A DNA stretch of 64,000 bases, taken from contig NZ_JASZYE010000005.1 of assembly GCF_030317145.1 (NCBI RefSeq), positions 124,001 to 188,000 on the forward strand, given 5' to 3'. Each line of letters opens with the position of its first letter. Positions within the stretch are counted from its first letter, which is position 1. The DNA comes from Variovorax flavidus (GTDB lineage Bacteria > Pseudomonadota > Gammaproteobacteria > Burkholderiales > Burkholderiaceae_C). The notes under the pieces were generated by a model. The model searched no databases, had not been told where the DNA came from, and was given only the letters and a program-made list of their open reading frames with translations. Below, piece after piece: positions 45,908 to 54,247 of the stretch. Position numbers and translations under genes: made by a program.

Positions 45908-45937
45908 TTGAATTGATTATTTTCTATAACCATAATC
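45908..45937 (+). promoter_or_regulatory. Promoter of the hydroxycinnamate operon with overlapping MarR-type operator
   Basis: -35 TTGAAT (45908-45913), 17-bp spacer, -10 CATAAT (45931-45936). The inverted repeat GATTAT-N11-ATAATC (45915-45937) fills the spacer and covers the -10. Predicted start about 45943, 17 bases before the ATG. The MarR gene closing the operon (52263) is the natural ligand-responsive repressor. Confidence 0.7.
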
Positions 45938-45959
45938 GATCGTACTCCGGAATGCAATC

Positions 45960-46733
45960 ATGAACCACACCGACCTCCAGCTCGAACTCCAGGGCGACAT
46001 CGCCATCATCCGCCTCACGCGCGGCGCCAAGCGCAACGCGCTGTCGGATGCGCTGATCCTCGCTTTGCGCAACACCTTCGAGAACCTGCCTTCCACGGTG
46101 CGTGCAGCAGTGATCGATGGCGAGGGCCCGCACTTCTGCGCCGGGCTCGATCTTTCCGAGCTGCAGGAGCGCGATGCCGGCCAGGGCCTGCAGCATTCGC
46201 GCATGTGGCACGCGGCACTCGATCTCGTGCAGTTCGGCCCGGTTCCGGTGATTGCCGCCCTCCACGGCGCGGTCGTCGGCGGCGGCCTGGAACTCGCCAG
46301 CGCCTGCCATATCCGGGTGGCCGATGCGACCACCTTCTACGCGCTGCCGGAAGGCTCGCGCGGCATCTTCGTCGGCGGCGGCGGCTCGGTGCGAATCCCG
46401 AAGCTGATCGGCGCCGCCCGCATGACCGACATGATGATGACCGGCCGCGTCTACAACGCCGAGGAAGGCGAACGCGCCGGTTTCGCGCAATACCTCGTGC
46501 CCGAAGGCTCGGCCTTCGAGAAGGCGGTCGAACTCGCCAGGCGCGTGGCGACCAACGCGCCGCTCACCAACTACGCGCTCATGCACGCCCTGCCGCGCAT
46601 CGCCGAACAGCCGGCGGACCATGGGTTCTTCACCGAAGCGCTGATGGCTGGGATTGCGCAAAGCGCCCCTGACGCCAAGGAACGCGTGCGAGCCTTCCTG
46701 GAAGGCAAGGCCGCCAAGGTCCAGAAGTCCTGA
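45960..46733 (+). CDS. Enoyl-CoA hydratase/isomerase (crotonase family)
   Basis: 257-residue crotonase. Oxyanion-hole segments EGPHFCAGLDLSELQE and AALHGAVVGGGLELASACH, then FYALPEGSRGIFVGGGGS. Likely hydrates a hydroxycinnamoyl-CoA to the 3-hydroxy-3-arylpropanoyl-CoA (CouM-like); an Ech-type hydratase/aldolase making the aldehyde is the alternative, but no vanillin dehydrogenase is present. First gene of the operon, 25 bp before the CoA ligase. Confidence 0.87.
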   Translation: MNHTDLQLELQGDIAIIRLTRGAKRNALSDALILALRNTFENLPSTVRAAVIDGEGPHFCAGLDLSELQERDAGQGLQHSRMWHAALDLVQFGPVPVIAALHGAVVGGGLELASACHIRVADATTFYALPEGSRGIFVGGGGSVRIPKLIGAARMTDMMMTGRVYNAEEGERAGFAQYLVPEGSAFEKAVELARRVATNAPLTNYALMHALPRIAEQPADHGFFTEALMAGIAQSAPDAKERVRAFLEGKAAKVQKS

Positions 46734-46758
46734 CCTCCCCCAAAGATCCGAGGACCCC

Positions 46759-48669
46759 ATGCAAGCCACCCGCCCCGGCATAGCCCTGCCCCGCTATCGC
46801 CCCCTGAACTTCGGCGTGCGTCATGTCAGCCTGCGCGAAGGCGCATCCGGCGTGCGGTATCTGCAGGCCACCGATCCGCTCGGCAGCTACGCCGAGCGCA
46901 TCACCGACCGCCTGATGCATTGGGCGCAGGTCGCGCCGGACCGCAGCTTCATGGCACGCCGCGAGCAGTTGCCCGACGGCAGCACCGGCGATTGGCAGCA
47001 CCTCAGCTATTCGGAGGCGCTGCAGGGCGCACGCCGCATCGGCCAGGCCCTGCTCGACCGCGGCCTGAGCGCCGAACGGCCGGTGATGATCTTGAGCGAG
47101 AACAGCCTCGAACACGCGCTGCTGTCGCTCGGCTGCATCTACGCCGGCATTCCCTACTGCCCTGCGTCGCCCGCCTATTCCACGGTCAGCCAGGACTACG
47201 ACAAGTTGCGCCACGCCTTCGACACGCTGACGCCGGGGCTGGTGTTCGCCAGCGACGCCTCGCGCTTCGGACGCGCCATTGCCGCGGTCGTGCCGAAGGA
47301 CGTCGAGGTCGTCATGCACCGGGGCCACGGTGGCGAGGGCGACACGGGCAAGCCGTCCCTGGAGCTTGCTGGCCGGCCGCTCACCTCTTTCGACGGCCTG
47401 CTCGCCACGCCGGCGACCCCGGCCGTCGATGCCGCCATGGCGGCGACGGGCCCTGACACCATCACCAAGTTCCTGTTCACCTCGGGCTCGACCAAGATGC
47501 CCAAGGCGGTCATCAACACGCAGCGCATGTGGTGCGCCAACCAGGTCCAGATCGCCCAGTCGCTGCCGGCGCTGGCCGAAGAGCCGCCGGTGCTCATCGA
47601 CTGGCTGCCCTGGAACCACACCTTCGGCAGCAACCACAACGTCGGCATCACGATCTATCACGGCGGCACGCTCTACATCGACGACGGCAAGCCCACGCCG
47701 GCGGGCATGGCCGAGACGCTGCGCAACCTGCGCGAGATCGCGCCCACCGTCTATTTCAACGTGCCGACCGGCTTCGAAGCCATCGCGCAAGCCATGCAGA
47801 CCGATGCGCAACTGCGCAAGACCCTGCTCTCGCGCGTTCGCATGTTCTTCTACTCGGGCGCCGGTCTGGCCCAGCCCGTGTGGGATCTGCTGCATTCCAT
47901 CCAGGAAGCCGAGATCGGCGAGCGCATCGTGATGGCGACCGGCCTCGGCATGACCGAATCGGGTCCCTCCGCCATGTTCATCAACAGCCCGAACGTGAAG
48001 GCCGGCGACGTCGGCGTGCCGACCCCGGGCATGACGCTCAAGCTGATCGAGGTCGACGGAAAGACCGAAGTACGCTATCGCGGCCCCAACGTCACGCCGG
48101 GCTACTGGCGCTCGGCGGAAGCCACGCGGGAAGCCTTCGACGAGGAAGGATTTCTCTGCACCGGCGATGCCGTGCAGTGGATCGACGAAGCCGACATTCA
48201 CCGCGGCCTGCGTTTCGACGGCCGCATCGCGGAAGACTTCAAGCTGGCGACCGGCACCTTCGTGAGCGTCGGGCCGCTGAGGGCCAGGATCATCGCGGCC
48301 GGCGCGCCCTACGTGCAGGACGTGGTGCTGACCGGCATCAACCTCAAGGAAGTCGGCGCACTGATCTTCCCGACGCAAGCCGTGCGCGAGCTCGCCGGCC
48401 TGGCGCCCGATGCGCCGATGAAGGACGTGGTTGAAAGCACACCCGTGCAGGCGCAGTTCCAGGGTTTGCTCGACACGCTCGCCGCATCGGGCACCGGCAG
48501 CGCCAACCGTATCGCGCGCGGGCACGTCGTGTCCGAGCCGCCTTCGATCGACAGGGGCGAACTCACCGACAAGGGCTCCATCAACCAGCGCGCCGTGCTC
48601 AAGCACCGCGCCACGCTGGCCGACGCCCTCCATGCCGATACGCTGCCCTTCACGCTGAAGCCCCGATAA
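46759..48669 (+). CDS. fcs: Feruloyl-CoA synthase-type hydroxycinnamate CoA ligase
   Basis: 636 residues from ATG 46759. AMP-binding (ANL) enzyme: P-loop TKFLFTSGSTKMPKAVI near residue 238, YSGAGLAQPVWDLLHS, GLGMTESGPSAMF, and the hinge EEGFLCTGDAVQW. The N-terminal DPLGSYAERITDRLMHWAQV and ILSENSLEHALLSLGCIYAG follow feruloyl-CoA synthases more closely than 4-coumarate ligases of plants. Activates ferulate or p-coumarate to the CoA ester in the cytoplasm. Exact acid preference cannot be read. Confidence 0.87.
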   Translation: MQATRPGIALPRYRPLNFGVRHVSLREGASGVRYLQATDPLGSYAERITDRLMHWAQVAPDRSFMARREQLPDGSTGDWQHLSYSEALQGARRIGQALLDRGLSAERPVMILSENSLEHALLSLGCIYAGIPYCPASPAYSTVSQDYDKLRHAFDTLTPGLVFASDASRFGRAIAAVVPKDVEVVMHRGHGGEGDTGKPSLELAGRPLTSFDGLLATPATPAVDAAMAATGPDTITKFLFTSGSTKMPKAVINTQRMWCANQVQIAQSLPALAEEPPVLIDWLPWNHTFGSNHNVGITIYHGGTLYIDDGKPTPAGMAETLRNLREIAPTVYFNVPTGFEAIAQAMQTDAQLRKTLLSRVRMFFYSGAGLAQPVWDLLHSIQEAEIGERIVMATGLGMTESGPSAMFINSPNVKAGDVGVPTPGMTLKLIEVDGKTEVRYRGPNVTPGYWRSAEATREAFDEEGFLCTGDAVQWIDEADIHRGLRFDGRIAEDFKLATGTFVSVGPLRARIIAAGAPYVQDVVLTGINLKEVGALIFPTQAVRELAGLAPDAPMKDVVESTPVQAQFQGLLDTLAASGTGSANRIARGHVVSEPPSIDRGELTDKGSINQRAVLKHRATLADALHADTLPFTLKPR

Positions 48670-48691
48670 AACCACCCAGGAGACACAAGCC

Positions 48692-49456
48692 ATGAACATC
48701 CAAGGACAAGCCGCACTCGTCACCGGGGGCGCATCCGGCCTCGGCGAAGCCACGGCGCGCGAACTCGCACGGCTCGGCGCCAAGGTCGCCGTGCTCGACG
48801 TCAATGCCGCGCTGGCCGAAAAGGTCGCCGCGGAAATCGGCGGCATCGCCTGCGTCTGCGACATCACGCAAGCCGACAGCGTGACAGCCGCGCTCGACAA
48901 GGCCGAAGCCGCGCACGGCCCCGCGCGCATCCTCATGAACGTGGCCGGCATCGGCAGCGCCAAGCGCATCGTCGGCAAGGACGGCAACCCCGCACCGCTC
49001 GAGGACTTCGTGCGCGTCGTCAACGTCAACCTCGTCGGCGCCTACAACATCAGTCGCCTCTATGCAGCCCGCTGCGCCAAGCTCGAACCGGTCGACGGCG
49101 GCGAACGTGGCGTGATGATGTTCACCGCCTCGGTCGCGGCCTTCGACGGCCAGGTGGGGCAGCAGGCCTACAGCGCATCGAAGGGCGGCCTGGTCGGCAT
49201 GACCTTGCCGATGGCGCGCGATCTCGCGCAGCACGGCATCCGCGTCTGCACCATCGCACCGGGCTTGTTCGCGACGCCGCTGCTCAAGGAACTGCCGGAA
49301 CCCATCCAGCAATCGCTGGCCGCATCGATCCCCTTCCCGCCACGTCTGGGCAAGCCTTCGGAGTTCGCCGAGCTGGCCTGCCACATCGTGACCAACGGCC
49401 ACCTCAACGGCGAAGTGATCCGGCTGGACGGCGCACTGCGCATGGCGCCGCGCTGA
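48692..49456 (+). CDS. Short-chain dehydrogenase, 3-hydroxyacyl-CoA dehydrogenase (HSD17B10-like)
   Basis: 254 residues with an AGGAGA ribosome-binding site. NAD-binding TGGASGLGEA (11-20), NVAGIGSA (83-90), and catalytic Ser147, Tyr160, Lys164 (QQAYSASKGG). The long insertion after the NAG motif (KRIVGKDGNPAPLEDF) marks the type-2 3-hydroxyacyl-CoA dehydrogenase branch. In this operon it would oxidise 3-hydroxy-3-aryl-propanoyl-CoA to the beta-keto thioester (CouN-like role). Confidence 0.87.
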   Translation: MNIQGQAALVTGGASGLGEATARELARLGAKVAVLDVNAALAEKVAAEIGGIACVCDITQADSVTAALDKAEAAHGPARILMNVAGIGSAKRIVGKDGNPAPLEDFVRVVNVNLVGAYNISRLYAARCAKLEPVDGGERGVMMFTASVAAFDGQVGQQAYSASKGGLVGMTLPMARDLAQHGIRVCTIAPGLFATPLLKELPEPIQQSLAASIPFPPRLGKPSEFAELACHIVTNGHLNGEVIRLDGALRMAPR

Positions 49457-49496
49457 GTCGCTCAACGAATTCAACGAAGACCCCAGGAGACAAGAC

Positions 49497-50486
49497 ATGA
49501 CCACCCGACGCCATTTCGTCCAGACCCTCGGCGCAGCCACCGCCTTCGGCGCGCTGCATCCGTTCGCCGCGCTCGCGGAAGCGCTCAACCAGGTGAAGAT
49601 CCTCTACGGCTTCCCGGCCGGCAGCGCTGGCGACAGCGTCGCGCGGCGCGTGGGCGACAAGCTCGGCAACACCGCCTTCACCAAGAACGCGGCCGTGGTC
49701 GACAACCGCCCCGGCGCTGGCGGCCGCATCGCGCTCGAAGCGCTCAAGACCTCACCGGCCGACGGCTCGGTGCTGGCCGTGTCCCAGGCTTCGGCGCTGT
49801 CGACCTATCCGCACATCTACAGCAAGCTCAACTACACGATCAGCGACTTCGCGCCGATCTCGATCGGCGCCGTCATGACGCACGGGCTGGCCGTGGGCCC
49901 GATGGTGCCGGCGGAGGTCAAGACCCTGAAGGACTACATCGCGTGGGCCAAGGCCAATCCCAAGGACGCCAGCTACGGTTCGCCCGGTGCGGGATCGACG
50001 CCTCACTTCCTGGGCGCTCTGCTCGGCCTCAACAGCGGCACGGAACTCAAGCACGTCCCCTATCGCGGCTCGCTGCCTGCGGTGAACGACGTGGTCGGCG
50101 GTCAGATCGCTTCCAGCATGACACCGGCGGGCGACTACCTCCCCTTCGCCAAGGCCGGCAAGCTGCGCGTGCTCGCCACCTCGGGCAACAAGCGGGCGCC
50201 CTACTTCCCCGACGTGCCCACGTTCGCGGAGCAGGGCTTTCCCGAAATCGTTGCCGAGGAGTGGTTCGGCTTCATCGCACCGGCGAAGACACCCGCCAGC
50301 GTGATCAGCGCCGCCAACGCGGCGATCACCACCGCGCTGAAGGACCCGGCCATCATCGAAGGCCTCTTCGCCGTCGGCCTGGTCGCGCAAGGCTCGACGC
50401 CCGAGGAAATGAAGAAGTCCATCCAGAGCGAGTACGAACGCTGGGGCCCGCTGGTCAAGAAGATCGGCTTCACGGCCGAGTCCTGA
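49497..50486 (+). CDS. Bug/TctC-family periplasmic receptor in the hydroxycinnamate operon
   Basis: 329 residues. The N-terminus MTTRRHFVQTLGAATAFGAL looks like a twin-arginine signal, with cleavage near ALAE. Family landmarks: KILYGFPAGSAGDSVARRV and VVDNRPGAGGRIALEAL. Placed between SDR and acyl-CoA dehydrogenase, so an aromatic acid ligand is likely (inference). No TctAB partners in the window. Confidence 0.9.
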   Translation: MTTRRHFVQTLGAATAFGALHPFAALAEALNQVKILYGFPAGSAGDSVARRVGDKLGNTAFTKNAAVVDNRPGAGGRIALEALKTSPADGSVLAVSQASALSTYPHIYSKLNYTISDFAPISIGAVMTHGLAVGPMVPAEVKTLKDYIAWAKANPKDASYGSPGAGSTPHFLGALLGLNSGTELKHVPYRGSLPAVNDVVGGQIASSMTPAGDYLPFAKAGKLRVLATSGNKRAPYFPDVPTFAEQGFPEIVAEEWFGFIAPAKTPASVISAANAAITTALKDPAIIEGLFAVGLVAQGSTPEEMKKSIQSEYERWGPLVKKIGFTAES

Positions 50487-50498
50487 CGCTGACTTGCC

Positions 50499-52223
50499 AT
50501 GAACTACCAGCCCCGCCCCGATGACGTGAGCTTCGTGTTGAACACGGTGCTCGGTGCCGCTACGCGCCTGCGTGCCTTGCCGCCTTTCGCGGAGGTCGAC
50601 GACGCGCTGCAGGCACAGGTCCTCGACGAGGCGGGCAAGTTCGTCGCCGAAGTCATCGCACCCGTGAACCGGACCGGCGACGAGGTCGGCTGCCGCTTCG
50701 TCGATGGCCAGGTCATCACGCCGCCGGGATTTCGCGAAGCCTATGGCGCCTTCGTGCAAGGCGGCTGGCCAGCCCTTTCGGCAGCGACCGAAGACGGCGG
50801 CCAGGGCCTGCCCGCCGTTCTCGAAGCCATCCTCTTCGAATGGCTCAGTGCGGCCAACCACGGCCTCACCATGGCGCCGGGCTTGCTCCATGGCGCCTAC
50901 GAATGCCTGAAGCACCACGGCAGCGAAGAACTGAAGCAACGCTATCTCTCGAAGATCGCCACCGGCGAATGGCTGGCGACCATGTGCCTGACCGAGGCCC
51001 ACGCCGGCAGCGACCTCGGCCAGGTGCGCACGCGCGCCATCGCGCAAGCCGACGGCAGCCATCGCGTGGCCGGCGGCAAGATCTTCATCTCGGGCGGGGA
51101 GCACGACCTCACCGAGAACATCGTTCATCTGGTGCTTTGCCGCCTGCCCGACGCGCCCGCCGGCCCCAAGGGCCTCTCGCTGGTGCTGGTGCCGAAGGTG
51201 TTGCCCAATGGCTCGCGCAACGCGGTGCATTGCGAACGCATCGAGGAAAAGATGGGCCTGCACGGCAGCTCGACCTGCGTGATGCGCTTCGACGACGCCA
51301 CCGGCTGGCTGATCGGCGAACCGAATCGCGGTCTCGCCGCGATGTTCGTGATGATGAACGCGGCACGCCTGCACGTCGCGCTGCAAGGCATCGGCCTGCT
51401 CGACGCAGCCTGGCAAAAAGCCCACGCCTATGCGCACGAGCGGCGCCAGATGCGCGCCCCCGGCCCGACGCCTGCCAGCCGAGGCGGCGAGGCGGCGGAT
51501 CTCGTAGCCGAGCATCCGGCCATCCGCCGCATCCTCGACACCCAGCGCGCCTGGATCGACGGTGCCCGCGTGATCGCCTATCGCACCGCCATCCAGCTCG
51601 ACGTCGCACGGCATGACGCCGACCCCAAGGTGCGCGAGCGCGCCCAGCGCTGGTGTGCGCTCGTCACACCCGTGCTGAAGGCCGCCTGCACGCAGCAGGC
51701 CTTCCAGGGCGCGAGCGAATGCCTGCAGGTCTTCGGCGGCCACGGCTACGTGCGCGAGTGGGGCATCGAACAGGTCGTGCGGGATTCGCGCGTGACGATG
51801 ATCTACGAGGGCACGAACGAGATCCAGGCCATCGACCTGCTGGTGCGCAAGGTGCTGGCCGATGGCGGCACGGGCATGTCGGCCGTGCTCATCGAATTGC
51901 GCGACGAGCTCGACGCCTCGCGCGAGATCGACGCCGACGTGCAGCGCCGCTTGGCGCAGCTTCGCTACCTCACCACCACGATCGCCATGGCCGCGCACGC
52001 CGATGCGGCGCTGCCCTTCGAAGTGGCCGACGACTACCTGCGCGTGGTGATGCTCACCCTGCTCGCCTGGGCCTGGGCGCGCATAGAACAGGCAGCACCG
52101 GACGACGCCCGGTGGTCGGCGCCTGCTGCCGCCTTCCGCCGCTGGGCGCTGCCGGAGTTCGAGATGCGGCTCGGCATCGTCAAGCGCGCCTGCGAGGCGG
52201 TCACCGCACAGACCGTCGCCTGA
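50499..52223 (+). CDS. Acyl-CoA dehydrogenase, DmdC/long form
   Basis: 574-residue flavoprotein, longer than the usual 380-residue enzymes and resembling the 3-methylmercaptopropionyl-CoA dehydrogenase (DmdC) branch. CLTEAHAGSDLGQVRTRA and GGKIFISGGEHDLTENIVH line the FAD/substrate site; the catalytic glutamate lies in TMIYEGTNEIQAID near residue 435. In this operon it could desaturate dihydrocinnamoyl-CoA, feeding saturated side chains into the same route. Begins 12 bp after the receptor stop. Confidence 0.88.
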   Translation: MNYQPRPDDVSFVLNTVLGAATRLRALPPFAEVDDALQAQVLDEAGKFVAEVIAPVNRTGDEVGCRFVDGQVITPPGFREAYGAFVQGGWPALSAATEDGGQGLPAVLEAILFEWLSAANHGLTMAPGLLHGAYECLKHHGSEELKQRYLSKIATGEWLATMCLTEAHAGSDLGQVRTRAIAQADGSHRVAGGKIFISGGEHDLTENIVHLVLCRLPDAPAGPKGLSLVLVPKVLPNGSRNAVHCERIEEKMGLHGSSTCVMRFDDATGWLIGEPNRGLAAMFVMMNAARLHVALQGIGLLDAAWQKAHAYAHERRQMRAPGPTPASRGGEAADLVAEHPAIRRILDTQRAWIDGARVIAYRTAIQLDVARHDADPKVRERAQRWCALVTPVLKAACTQQAFQGASECLQVFGGHGYVREWGIEQVVRDSRVTMIYEGTNEIQAIDLLVRKVLADGGTGMSAVLIELRDELDASREIDADVQRRLAQLRYLTTTIAMAAHADAALPFEVADDYLRVVMLTLLAWAWARIEQAAPDDARWSAPAAAFRRWALPEFEMRLGIVKRACEAVTAQTVA

Positions 52224-52262
52224 GGGGCTCCCGGCGGCCCCGAAGGCAGTTACGCTCGGGGC

Positions 52263-52745
52263 ATGGCAGTCTCCCGCAAGAAATCCATTCCCGCGGCCCC
52301 TACGCAGGCGCCGCGATCCGACCGGCTCGACACCCGCGTGCTCGAAGCGCTCGTCGGCTACAACGCCCGCCGCGCGTGGCTGATCGTCAGCCAGGTGTTC
52401 GCGGAGCGAATGGCCGCCTACGGGCTCAAGCAGGTCGACTTCTCGGTGCTGTCGCTGCTGGCGCACAACCCCGGCGCCACGTCGCGGCAACTGTGCTCCA
52501 CGCTGGACATCCTCCCGCCCAACCTGGTGAGCCTGATCGCCGGCATGGACAGCCGCGGCCTGATCGAGCGCCGGCCCCATCCGCATGACGGCCGTGCCAT
52601 CGGTCTCTACCTGACGCCGGCCGGCGAGGATCTGGTGCGCGAAGCCGAACGAACGGTCGTGCAACTCGAAGCGGATGCCAGCGCGCGGCTCACCTCACGC
52701 GAGCGCGAGACGCTGATCCGCCTGCTGCAGAAGATCTACCACTAG
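52263..52745 (+). CDS. MarR-family transcriptional regulator of the hydroxycinnamate operon
   Basis: 160-residue MarR protein with winged helix (QVDFSVLSLLAHNPGATSRQ, LDILPPNLVSLIAGMDSRGL) and wing GLIERRPHPHDGRAIGLYL. The N-terminal basic tail is slightly long. Last gene of the run, 39 bp after the dehydrogenase. CouR, FerC/FerR and HcaR, which respond to hydroxycinnamoyl-CoA, are MarR proteins (known); the dyad at 45915-45937 is the predicted site. Confidence 0.88.
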   Translation: MAVSRKKSIPAAPTQAPRSDRLDTRVLEALVGYNARRAWLIVSQVFAERMAAYGLKQVDFSVLSLLAHNPGATSRQLCSTLDILPPNLVSLIAGMDSRGLIERRPHPHDGRAIGLYLTPAGEDLVREAERTVVQLEADASARLTSRERETLIRLLQKIYH

Positions 52746-52765
52746 CCGGGCCGCCGCGCGGGCGG

Positions 52766-53143
52766 CTAGAAGCGCTCGGTGAGCACCAGCACTTCGTGCA
52801 CGGCGCCGACGATCAGCTTCGGATCGGGGTAGTAGAGCTCGCCATTGAAGTCGTGGCGCGAAAAGGAGTTCCGCGCTTCCACGTAGCGCGCCTTTGCGGC
52901 CTCGAAGCCCTTGCGACGCCAGCCCGGCTGCGCGGCGTGCAGGCGGGCCCAGTGCTCGGGGCCGAGCGTGGGGCACAGCGGGACCGGCGCGGCGCGCTCG
53001 CGCAGAAGAAGCTCTCGCGCCTCGCGCGTGACCGGATCGAATTCCCGTGCCTTGTCGCGCCGACGCGCCAGGAGGTTGGAAAGAAAGGTCGCGCCGAAGA
53101 GGCTCAGGAGCGCGAGGCCGATTCCGAAGTCAATGGAAATCAT
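52766..53143 (-). CDS. Membrane-anchored protein of unknown function
   Basis: 125 residues: one N-terminal helix (about 5-25, IGLALLSLFGATFLSNLLA), then a basic, charged cytoplasmic region (ARRRDKAREF) and a small domain with LCPTLGPEHWARL and HDFNGELYYPDPKLIVGAVH. I do not recognise the family. Convergent with the MarR gene (20 bp) and 18 bp downstream of another small gene, so the two may be co-transcribed. Codon use is like its neighbours, which supports a real gene. Confidence 0.62.
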   Translation of the reverse strand: MISIDFGIGLALLSLFGATFLSNLLARRRDKAREFDPVTREARELLLRERAAPVPLCPTLGPEHWARLHAAQPGWRRKGFEAAKARYVEARNSFSRHDFNGELYYPDPKLIVGAVHEVLVLTERF

Positions 53144-53161
53144 GCGTGCACGTGCAGGAGG

Positions 53162-53380
53162 TCACCAGAACTTCCACCAGGGCGCCGGATTCGGCGAAGC
53201 CGCCGGCGGCAGCGTCTGCAGCCCCGTGTCGCGGATGCGGCGGCGCTGCTCCGCCTCGAGTGCCTGGGCCAGGCGATGGGCGAGCTGGTCGCCCTGCATG
53301 GCGCGGATGCGCCACTCCGAAGCCAGGTTCTGGAGTTCGTCGTCCTGGAGAGCGGCGGGCGTCGTTGACGGTGCGGTCAT
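53162..53380 (-). CDS. Small protein of unknown function
   Basis: 72 residues from ATG 53380 (MTAPSTTPAALQDDELQNLA); further ATGs at 53398 and 53416 would extend it. Middle is helical (WRIRAMQGDQLAHRLAQALE) and it ends in a tryptophan-rich PAPWWKFW. No signal peptide. Family not recognised. The 65 bp upstream, to the TauE stop, show nothing clear. Confidence 0.55.
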   Translation of the reverse strand: MTAPSTTPAALQDDELQNLASEWRIRAMQGDQLAHRLAQALEAEQRRRIRDTGLQTLPPAASPNPAPWWKFW

Positions 53381-53445
53381 GGCCGAAATTCTGCACATGC
53401 CCAGGAATCGCGGCAATCGTAGATATTTGCCTTACATCGTCTGGA

Positions 53446-54204
53446 TCAGGCGATGAATCCGTCCCAGGTCAGCTTGAGCCCCGTCAGCAGCATGCCGAGG
53501 TAGACGAAGCGGTAGAACCAGGCGGGATCGATGCGGCGCGCGATGCGAATCCCCACCCAGACACCCAGCGGCGCGATTGGCAGCAGCACGAGGGAGGTCG
53601 CCATATTGCGCCAGTCGAGCAGGCCGAGCCACGCATAGGGCACCCACTTGCTGAGGTTCACCACGAAGAAGAAGTAGGCCATCGTCGCCGTGTAGGCCAC
53701 CGGCGAGAGCCGCAGCGGCACGACGTACGCCGTGACCGGCGGCCCGCCCGCATGCGCGATGAAGCTGGTGAAGCCGCTGATGGTCGTCAGCACGGCGCCG
53801 GCCGTCTTCGACGGCAAGGGGTCGCTCGGCCGCGGTGGGAACAGCACCCGCTGCGCAAGAAACAACAGCGTGAAGACGCCGACGATGCCCGCGACCGTGT
53901 GCGCCGGCAGCGCCTTGAACAGGAGCGCACCGATCACCGTGCCGACAAGACCGCAGGGAATGAGAAACCACAACAGCCGGCGATCGAAGTCGCGGCGAAA
54001 GGCGGCGATGCCCAGCAGATCCATCAGCAACAGCACCGGCATCAGGATCGCTGCCGCCTCCGGCACCGTGACGGCGAGCGCCATGAGAGGAACGGCAAGA
54101 GAGCCGAAGCCGGCGCCGAAGCCGCTCTTGCTGACGCCGAGCATCAGCACGGCGGGAACGGCGACCGCATAGAAATGCAGGTCGGTGATGATGGGGAGAT
54201 TCAA
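53446..54204 (-). CDS. TauE/SafE-family membrane transporter
   Basis: About 252 residues from TTG 54204 (MNLPIITDLHFYAVAVPAVL); the start is uncertain since no ribosome-binding site is seen and an ATG at 54249 would overlap the divergent gene. Eight hydrophobic segments in two halves: VSKSGFGAGFGSLAVPLMAL and TSFIAHAGGPPVTAYVVPLR are the DUF81 repeat blocks. Family members export sulfite, sulfoacetate or related organic anions. Substrate unknown. Confidence 0.82.
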   Translation of the reverse strand: MNLPIITDLHFYAVAVPAVLMLGVSKSGFGAGFGSLAVPLMALAVTVPEAAAILMPVLLLMDLLGIAAFRRDFDRRLLWFLIPCGLVGTVIGALLFKALPAHTVAGIVGVFTLLFLAQRVLFPPRPSDPLPSKTAGAVLTTISGFTSFIAHAGGPPVTAYVVPLRLSPVAYTATMAYFFFVVNLSKWVPYAWLGLLDWRNMATSLVLLPIAPLGVWVGIRIARRIDPAWFYRFVYLGMLLTGLKLTWDGFIA

Positions 54205-54247
54205 AACGAAGCGGGACGCGGCTGCGGGAAAGCTACATTGTCCACGC

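Noticed and set aside
46630-49029. A 799-codon open frame opposite the CoA ligase and dehydrogenase genes; similar long frames occur at 3367-5502 (minus) and 35360-37192 (plus, opposite ctaD).
   Set aside because: Same reason: the opposite strand encodes proteins with complete family motifs and the frames show shadow composition.
49752-52664. A 970-codon open frame on the minus strand opposite the Bug receptor, acyl-CoA dehydrogenase and MarR genes.
   Set aside because: It is the antisense shadow of three well-supported genes. In such GC-rich DNA stop codons are rare in antisense frames, and the translation is rich in His/Arg/Gly/Gln with no recognisable motif.
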